NCBI GenBank assembly: GCA_022828595.1
Contig: JAKGHH010000005.1
Coordinates: forward strand, 51,331,655 to 51,395,654
DNA length: 64,000 bases
From: Nelumbo lutea
Taxonomy: Eukaryota > Streptophyta > Magnoliopsida > Proteales > Nelumbonaceae
Direction of reading: 5' to 3'
Below are positions 57,121 through 64,000 of the stretch, piece after piece. Numbering within the stretch: position 1 is the stretch's first letter; each line of letters begins with the position of its first letter. The notes beneath the pieces were generated by a model. The model saw nothing but the letters and a program-made list of their open reading frames with translations. It was not told where the DNA came from and did not search any database. A program made the translations under genes and the position numbers.

Positions 57121-58354
57121 TTAAAAAGTTTTTACTAAATAACAAAACAAAAATAGATTTATACATAAATATTGAAAATATATTTATCACAAAAATACAA
57201 TAAATATAAATTTTAGTACATATAAATATATAATAAATATAGCTTAAGATTTTAAAATTATTATTAATAAATATCAAATTTTTGAAATTTATTTTATAGA
57301 ATTATTAATTGATATAAGCTAAATAATGTTTTTATTATTAGTACATTTATAATTGCAACTATTATTCTATTTTTTAATATCTATTAAAAACAATTTTTGA
57401 AAGTTATTACCTATTTTTTTTATTTGAAATCTTCAATACCTTTAAATTATTTAATCTTTTTTTCATTATTTCAATAATATTTAAAACATTTTAAATTATT
57501 TATATTCTTATTATCAAATATTATTAAATCTATTATAATTAGCTTCAGGGGTCCCGTCATTGTCTGTACCACAGGCCACCCCGCAAGTGAGTGTCCCGCT
57601 CCCCCTAGTAGGTGCGACTTTCTCTAAGTCATTTGTTATCCCCTGGAGTTGAGCACTTCTAGTTTCATGACCTCGTTTAGTGCGTCTAGACAATATAGAT
57701 CCAAATGCAGTAGGTCTAACAGTTTTAACAATACCAGCAGTATCAGTAGCAATTTCCACCACTACAGCCAAACCAGCAGCCGATTCCACCTTGGCACACA
57801 AGGTTGCGCCAAGTACAGAACCAGAATCGGCCCAGAACTAGCCAAAACGTCCACCAATCCCCTCATTGGGGTGAGGGGACCTCGCAGGTGCTAGTCCCTC
57901 CAAGGGGCAAGATTCCACCTCGTGGGAGGAGGGATGGTCAACACGTTCCTCCAGTATCATAAGGAAACCCTAGAAATAGGCCTGAGGACAACCAGCTCAA
58001 CAAGGCCAACCAGTCGCGGCACTCCCAACAAGAAAACAACGGGTCGCGGGGAGAAAACAACCAGCCAAGAGCCAGAGCTGCAAATTTGAGGCCAGTCCCT
58101 TTAATGCCTCATGATAACTAGTGCAAACTCCACAACCAGGAGAACTTGGTGAGAAAGACCCACCTTGCGACAATGATCAAGAAACTGAAAGAACCAGGGT
58201 TGAGATACCAGACCAGACCGAGGTCAGTTGCACCAATGCTAAGCCAGTGAAGAAGCAAAAGTGGTGACGCCGCAAGACTCATCACTCCTCGGCCAGAAAC
58301 AATTCGCCAGCAAATCCAAGCCAACAAGCAGAGCAAGTTTAAGAAAGGGAATAA

Positions 58355-58760
58355 GTGAGCTCAGTGGCAACGAAGACTGCACCTCCCTTGCTTAGCCGGT
58401 CATCTCCTCTGTCTCGCGAGCTCCTAGCAGCCCCAATGCTGAAAGATTTCAAGGTTCCACCATTAGACAAGTATGACGGATCGTTCGACCCCAACGATCA
58501 CGTGAATTCTTTGCAGTCTCAAATGCACCTAGCCGGGGGTGACAAAGGCTGCATGGGTGTGGTATAGGAACCTAGCACCGGCTCCATCAAGAGCTGGGCA
58601 AAGTTTGCCAACCTGTTTGCTACGCATTTCATTACCAGCAAGAAATGCCTGAAGTCACAAGAGAGCCTTCTGAACGTGGTTCAGAGGGAAGGAGAGTCAA
58701 TCAGAAGTTAGGAGGAAAGGCCAGTTTGCAGAGTGATCCATATGATCACCTACAGGTCCA
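58355..58760 (+). pseudogene. Tat element gag remnant
   Basis: Readable blocks are PLDKYDGSFDPNDHVNSLQ at about 58460-58516 and, after a break, WAKFANLFATHFITSKK and LLNVVQREGESI to about 58704. These match the conserved Tat/Athila gag core, in which YDG..DP..H and F...F opens the domain. Sequence from 57541 to 58354 probably encoded the gag N-terminus, but no convincing frame survives there. Confidence 0.7.
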
Positions 58761-58939
58761 TGATTATAGGATGTAATCAGCAGTTAGGAGGATTTTGTTG
58801 CGTTAATTGGATAATGAAGATGAAAACTTGCTAAAGCGACCTCGGCTCAAAGAACCTATCTACTTCACTGAGGACAATGCACATGGGATTCAGTATTCGC
58901 ATGATGATGCCTTAGTCGTAAAGCTCCAAATCAATGACT

Positions 58940-59400
58940 TAAAGTGAAGCGGATCCTGGTGGACTCGAGCAGCTAGGCGAATATCCTCTTCAAAGAGACC
59001 TTCGATAAGCTACAATTACATCAGAGCAACCTAAAGCCAGCAGACACACCCTTGGTCGGATTTAGCAGAGAAGAGTTAGGCCCCTTGGTTGGGTCGAAGT
59101 ACCAGTAGAAGCAGGCATGTGGTAGAACATCGTACGATTCAAGCACACTTTTCTGGTGGTTGGGACGTCATCCCCCTACAACGCGATCATAGCTCGGCCT
59201 ATCACACATGTTCTACGTGCGATAGTGTCCACCTATTACTTAGCGATGAAGTTCCCAACTAATTATGGCGTGGGGGTCATGCGAGGTAACCAGTTCGAAT
59301 CCCGTAAATGTTACCTGGCCACTCTGAAAGGAAAAGCAAAACTAGTGGAGGATCTCAAGCTCGAACAACTAGTGGAACATATAGAGGAGTGAGCTGCCCT
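58940..59400 (+). pseudogene. Tat element protease region remnant
   Basis: RILVDSSS, a stop, then ANILFKETFDKL corresponds to the protease motif D-x-G-S-S-A-D-I-L, with the glycine replaced and a nonsense codon inside. Further on, RPITHVLRAIVSTYYLAMKF and GNQFESRKCYLATLKGK match the usual spacer before RT. Confidence 0.7.
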
Positions 59401-59689
59401 GATAGAAGAAATGGTCCACATACCGATTTCTGACACCAAATCAACCAAAACTCTTTAGATTGGTGCCTCGATCAACGAGCCACTTCGAACTCAACTAGTA
59501 AGTTTTTTTACTTAAAAATTTAGATGTTTTTGCTTGGTACATGGCAAAGATGCCTAGGATTGATCCTAAAATAATAACTCACAAGCTTAATGTCGACCCT
59601 TTAGTCAAGCCTGTAAGACAAAAGAAATGGAACCTTGCCCCATAATGATGGAGAGTAGTCGATGAGGGGGTCGGGAAACTCCTCGTGGC

Positions 59690-60830
59690 AGACTTCATCA
59701 GGGAAGTCCATTACCCGAGCTGGGTGGCCAACCCGGTTTTGGTGAAGAATGCCAACGGCAAGTGGTGCATATGCGTTGACTACACCGACCTAAATAGGGC
59801 TGCCTGAAATACTACTTTCCATTACCCAAGATTGACCACCTAGTGGACGTGACCTTGGGGCATGAGTTGTTGAGTTTTCTAGATGCCTATTCCGGTTACA
59901 ACCAGATTAGGATGGATCTTGCTGACTAGGACAAGACCACATTTGTAACTGAGCTCAGGCTATACTGTTATAAGGTTATGCCCTTTGGATTGAAAAACGT
60001 TGGGGAAACATTCCAGCACCTTGTAAATAAAGTTTTTGAACCATTAATTAGTAATAAAATTGAGTGTTATGTTGATGTCATGGTTGTGAAGACCCAACTT
60101 TTGAGCTCTCTATTAAGTGATCTAATTGACGTTTTTCAAATTTTAAGTATAACATGAAGTTGAACCCGAGCAAATATATCTTTAGAGTCATGCCGGGTAA
60201 GTTTCTAGGTTACATAGTGAACCAACACGGCATCAAAGCCAACCCAGGAAAAGATTAAGGCCATCTTAAATATGAAACCACCTCGAAAAATAAAAGAAGT
60301 CCAAAGACTGACTAGCCGAGTAGCAGCCTTGAGCCGGTTCATGTCTAAATCGACAAATCGATGTCTACCCTTTTTTAAGGCAATAAAAAAGAATGAGCAC
60401 TTCAAATGGACCAAGGAGTGCTAGCTCACGTTTGACAAACTAAAAAAATATTTAAGTACTGCTCTGGCTTTAATCCGACTTGAAGAAGAACATGAGTTAA
60501 AGTTGTACCTTTCTGTGAGTGATGAGGTAGTCAGCTCGGTATTGATTAGAGAAGTAGACTGGGTCCAATGACCCGTTTACTATGTTAGTAAAGTTTTGCA
60601 AGATGTCGAAACCAGGTACCCTGAGATCGAAAAACTAGCATATGCACTAGTCATAGTAGCTCGAAAATTATGCCCGTACTTCCTGGCCCACACTATTGGT
60701 GTCCTCACCAATAGCCTCTAAGGCAAATTTTGCTCAAGCCCGAGGTGTTTGGAAGATTAACGAAATGGTCCATCAAACTGAGCGAATACGATATCATGTT
60801 TGATTCCCATCCAGCGATCAAAGCCTAAGT
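59690..60830 (+). pseudogene. Tat element reverse transcriptase and RNase H remnant
   Basis: RT blocks are VKNANGKWCICVDYTDLNRA near 59740, FLDAYSGYNQIRMD near 59880, VMPFGLKN near 59975 and CYVDVMVVK near 60066. In the last, the second aspartate of YVDD is valine, which would abolish catalysis. RNase H follows (LKLYLSVSDEVVSSVLI, then YPEIEKLAYALVI). Several stops and shifts are present. Confidence 0.85.
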
Positions 60831-60899
60831 CTTGGTGGATTTTGTCGCAGAATGCACATTTAGCACGTCGACCCTAGAACTAACTGAGCTTGCTAATAT

Positions 60900-61316
60900 G
60901 TCAGAGGAATCAACCTGCATGAGATCGGTCCCACCAGGGTTAAGACGACGTGGAACGAGGACTGGATCCTCCATGTAGATGGCTTGTCAAATCTGTGAGG
61001 AAGCGGTGCCGGATTGATCCGATACGGCGAAGCGTTGAACAATGAGATAAAGTACGAGGCACTAATTTCCAGACTCAACCTAGCAAAGGAGATGGGAGCA
61101 AAACACCTTATCATATGTAACGATTCCCAATTGGTGGTCAACCAGGCTAACGGTGCTTACGAGGCTCGCGACCAGACCATGGCAATATACTTAGTCAAGG
61201 TCAGAGCAATTATTCCAAACTTTGACTCTTGCTTCCTTAGGCAGATACCGAGATGCGAGAACGTTGAGGCCAACACACTATCTCAATTGGTTAGTACTAG
61301 CAACACCACGAAGTGA
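60900..61316 (+). pseudogene. Second (archaeal-type) RNase H of the Tat element
   Basis: The domain reads LNNEIKYEALISRLNLAKEM, GAKHLIICNDSQLVVNQANG and YEARDQTMAIYLVKVRAII in an open frame from 61014, with a disrupted start upstream. This additional RNase H between the usual RNase H and integrase marks Tat/Retand/Ogre-type elements. Confidence 0.88.
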
Positions 61317-61479
61317 ACAGTATATATTGAAGACCTGCTCACCCTAGCATTCTCGGGAGGGCAGAAGAGGTCGCTCACATGTCAGTAGCCGAACCAAGTT
61401 GGATCAACCCACTCGTCAATTATTTTTCCACGGGACCCTATCAACAAAACCCAATGTAGCTTGGAGGGTAGAGTGACAG

Positions 61480-62610
61480 TCAACCTGATATATTCTGGTT
61501 GATGAGCGGTTGTATAGGAGATCCTCCACGCACCCCTACCTACGTTGCTTGCAGCCTTTAGAAGCAGATCAAGTACTGTGCATAATCCACGTGGGACTCT
61601 ACGGAGGACAATTGGGGGGCAGGGCACTTGCCCAGAAGGCACTGAGACAAGGGTATTATTGGCCTACCATGAAGGCAAAAGCTCTTAAGCTCATCAAGAA
61701 GTGCAACAACTACCAAAGGCATGCCAACATCCTCTGACTACCTGCTGTCGAACTGAAATACCTCACCAGTCTGTGGTCTTTTGCTCAGTAGGGATAGACA
61801 TTCTTGGACCTTCCCCCCAGCAACTGGGCAGAGGAAGTTCCTAGTTGTTGTAGTAGATTACTTCACAAAGTGGATAGAGGTTGAGCCCATGGTAAACATT
61901 ACAGCCCGCAACATGTAGAACTTCTTCTGGAAAAACAAAGTTTGTCGTTTCAGAATACCTTGCATGTTGATGTCCAATAACGACAAGCAGTTCAAAGACA
62001 TCAAGTTCCAAAACTAGTGTGCCGAGATGGGGATTCACCAAAACTTCACCTCAGTGGAACACCCTCAAGTGAACGGACAGGCAGAAGTAACTAACAAGGC
62101 GATACTCCGTGGACTAAAAGCTCACTAGCCTGAGCAAAGGGATTTTGGGTGGATGAGCTGCCTAGTGTCCTTTGGGCCTACCGAACTACTATCAAGACTG
62201 CGATGGGTAAAACCCCCTTCAACCTCACATATGGTACAGAGGTGGTGATCTCGGCAGAGATCGAGGTACCCACATTGAAACTTAAGGCCTGTGATGAAGA
62301 AGCAAACAACGATGAGCACCGTACCAACTTGGACCTGGTAGAGGAGGTGCAAGACCTGGCCTAAATCCGGACTACAACATACCAACAGAGAGTAGCTTGG
62401 TACTATAACTCCCAGGTCAAGAAGCAGTAGTTTCTCCAGAAAGTTATGGTACTTGATCCCAGCGTGGGTAAGCTCAGACCGAATTAGGAAGGTTCGTACC
62501 ATGTAAGGCGGGTGTTCGGAGAAGGAACATATGAACTCAAGACTTTGGAAGGGAGGTAGGTACCTTAGGCATGGAACATTGACAACCTAAGAAGGTACTA
62601 CTTCTGAGTC
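61480..62610 (+). pseudogene. Tat element integrase remnant
   Basis: The zinc-finger region is at about 61560-61735 (IHVGLYGGQLGGRALAQKAL, YYWPTMKAKALKLIKKCNN). The core is damaged, with its catalytic glutamate side in HPQVNGQAEVTNKAILRGL near 62070-62120. LPSVLWAYRTTIKTAMGKTP and NLTYGTEVVI follow in an open frame from 62149, then stops and the C-terminal YHVRRVFGEGTYEL and NLRRYYF ending near 62607. Confidence 0.85.
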
Positions 62611-62754
62611 CACGACTCCAATGTAAAATTCCTTCTAAGTCCATGGGACCACCGAACTGGTCGAAAAAATGTTTAGCTGGAGAGAGGACTATGAGTCACT
62701 CCTAGAAGCCTAAGGGCCACAGTGACGAGCTAACAGAAGATCTCGGTACTACAT

Positions 62755-62915
62755 AAGTCCTAGTCGCCTCTTTGGCATAGGCAAACAAGTCCCAATTGCC
62801 TCTTTGGCCTGAGCATATAAGTCAGTTGCTTCCTCAGCATAGGTGTAATAAGTCCTAATCGCCTCTTCGGAATAGGCACAACAAGTCCTATTCTCCACTT
62901 TGGCTTAGGTAAGTG
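62755..62915. repeat. Tandem repeat, about five units of 31-33 bp, 3' of pol
   Basis: AAGTCC(T/C)A(G/A)T(C/T)GCCTC-type units recur at 62755, 62787, about 62819, about 62850 and about 62883. Each unit includes TTGGC(A/C)TAGGC-like sequence. Short minisatellites between pol and the 3' LTR are common in Tat-group elements. Confidence 0.75.
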
Positions 62916-63189
62916 AGTAGCCTACGCATAGATAGGTCGGGTATATACCCTACAATGTCTGTCCACCTCGGCATACAACAATACTAGGTAGTTCCTACTT
63001 GGATCCTAACTCATTAGCTTGGCACTTCAAGATAACCAACACTTAGAAAATTTTTTGCACACATGAGGTTTTTTTAATCACTATGTTTCATTAACAAAAG
63101 TTCCGAGTACATGGCAAAAAAGAAAACAACATATAGAAAGGAAAGCAACTGCAGGTTTTATTAATCACTAGGTTACTTACCACCATACA

Positions 63190-64000
63190 GTAGTTGGCTG
63201 CTCTTCCCTCGAGCTAACTTGTTGGCATGTCATCCCACTCCGCGACCTCCACAAGAAACACTGCATCTTTTCTCTTAAGGAGCTGGAGCCTCTGAGCCAC
63301 TATGCTTTCCTTTGCTAAGGGGGGCTGAGACTCAAGCACTAAAGTACCTTCAGGCTCACGGGGTGGGGTCTCCTCACCCTGATCTTCTTTTAGGTCAACC
63401 CCGGAGGATGGGGATGAACATCCTCCCCTAGGAGCTTGGCAGTGGTAGGCTCTAGCGCTACGACTTCGGGTTCGGCAAGAACCGAAGAGGTAGCCTCCTC
63501 TCGACGGGATCTTTTCAAGGCCTTTCTGTTCTTCTACTTCTAAACACTCTTCAAGAGGTTAGCGGCGTCGACACCCGTCATAGCTCCTACAAAAAAAATG
63601 GATTTTTTTTCCAGTCAACTACGAATTGAAGTAAGCGCAAATAAGAGAAAAAGAGAGAAGTAATGTGTGTGCCAAGATAGAGGTCTACTAGGAGGACTCA
63701 ACCCAGCTCACACAAGTTTTTCGTTGGCCAGGAAATCTTCCATCTCTAGGCCAAGGTCCCTCCAAGAATGGATGACCCCCTAGTTTCTACATCCAGCCTC
63801 ACCCCAGGGTCTTTAATGGCCACTCGCCATTGAGTTGGGAATGGCCATCCTTCGGGGTTCCGAACAAAAAAATACCTTCTCTTCCAAGTTGATACCTTGT
63901 TCGGGTTACCAAACAAAACCTTGAACCCGGAGTGAGGTGAGATATAGTAACTTTGCTGGGTGTCGCCGATCAAACAAGGAGAATTTTTCTTAATGGAACA
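63190..64000 (-). pseudogene. Antisense ORF remnant of the Tat element
   Basis: The minus strand is open for 75 residues at 63973-63746, including STWKRRYFFVRNPEGWPFPT, a wording I associate with the antisense or extra gag-like proteins of plant Tat elements. Its 5' part lies beyond the right edge. Further along the minus strand a charged stretch (KKKALKRSRREE-like, near 63540-63480) and lower-quality coding continue to about 63190 with stops. A T-rich tract ending in AG at about 63588 could be an intron acceptor. The function of these proteins is unknown. Confidence 0.6.

Larger units (their letters stand above)
50590..57540. repeat. Tandem array of an AT-rich unit of about 3.2 kb, about 2.2 copies
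   Basis: Several markers recur in the same order. The CTTGCACC(C)...CTCTAGAA(A/T)TG...GGTAAT block is at about 50597, 53750 (reduced) and 57010. TCACTAATGGTTGGTCAATT is at about 51886 and 54837. AATAATTATTGAAAATCTAT-like sequence is at about 52039 and 54999, and weakly at 57150. GTAGATGAAAAGT...GAATTAGAGATAATTTAGGAG is at about 53560 and 56870. Spacing is 3.0-3.3 kb. The third copy is cut at 57540 by the Tat element. There is no coding capacity; the interior is mostly TAATTATTTA-type sequence. Each copy carries different MITEs. Unit borders are approximate. Confidence 0.65.
57541..64000 (+). mobile_element. Degenerate Tat-lineage Ty3/gypsy element, left-truncated, running off the right edge
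   Basis: At 57541 the AT-rich array changes abruptly to GC-richer sequence with no LTR, so the element's 5' end is missing. Recognisable parts in order are gag, protease, RT-RNase H, a second (archaeal-type) RNase H, integrase, a 3' tandem repeat and an antisense ORF remnant. The second RNase H and the antisense ORF after pol are typical of the Tat group. Stops and frame changes are too numerous for any activity. No right LTR is reached. Confidence 0.88.

Noticed and set aside
57514..57801. 95-residue minus-strand frame at the start of the Tat element
   Set aside because: It crosses the junction between AT-rich array and element and lies opposite the expected gag region. Probably a shadow frame.
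59283..59316. tRNA-like T-arm wording (GTTCGAATCCCG)
   Set aside because: No acceptor stem or anticodon arm surrounds it, and the bases encode the RGNQFESRKCYLA segment of the Tat element.

Overview
This is nuclear DNA of a flowering plant. Two intron-containing genes of plant families are present: an HDA14-type histone deacetylase and an XND1/NAC104-type NAC factor. The rest is mostly AT-rich intergenic DNA filled with LTR retrotransposons and short terminal-inverted-repeat elements. I cannot name the species from the sequence.

Layout. 1-5.76 kb: a stack of decayed Copia-type elements. Element A (+) is a pol remnant with its 3' LTR. Element B (-) is a 5' LTR with its primer-binding site and leader. 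A hAT-like MITE end follows. Element C (+) is cut in mid-integrase and keeps its 3' LTR. 7.5-10.2 kb: the last four exons of the HDA14-like gene (+). Its 5' exons were not found between the Copia stack and the first exon, so the stack probably lies in an intron or has cut the gene. 12-20.6 kb: a cluster of non-autonomous DNA transposons, including a 2.3 kb element carrying a roughly 165-bp tandem array. 22.66-28.32 kb: a full-length Ty3/gypsy (chromovirus-like) element with two LTRs, PBS, PPT and gag-pol, inactivated mainly by stop codons. A solo LTR of the same family, on the minus strand with a perfect 5-bp target-site duplication, is at 41.85-42.34 kb. 30.8-35.06 kb: two MITEs with perfect 8-bp duplications and a Tat-lineage LTR fragment. 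36.97-37.89 kb: the apparently intact XND1-like gene with a TATA box. 43.5-50.0 kb: more MITEs and foldback elements. 50.6-57.5 kb: very AT-rich DNA that looks like about 2.2 copies of a roughly 3.2-kb tandem unit, each copy broken by different MITEs. 57.54 kb to the end: a degenerate Ty3/gypsy Tat-lineage element (gag, PR, RT, RNase H, second RNase H, integrase, 3' tandem repeats, antisense ORF remnant) that runs off the right edge.

The two genes are unrelated and not an operon. The HDA14 product would deacetylate lysines, in Arabidopsis mainly in organelles. The XND1 product would restrain xylem vessel differentiation. No previously unknown protein-coding system is visible. The most unusual material is the repeat architecture: several MITE families defined by their target-site duplications, MITEs with amplified internal repeats, and the large tandem AT-rich unit. 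Exon borders and element ends were read by eye. Percent identities and insertion ages were not computed.
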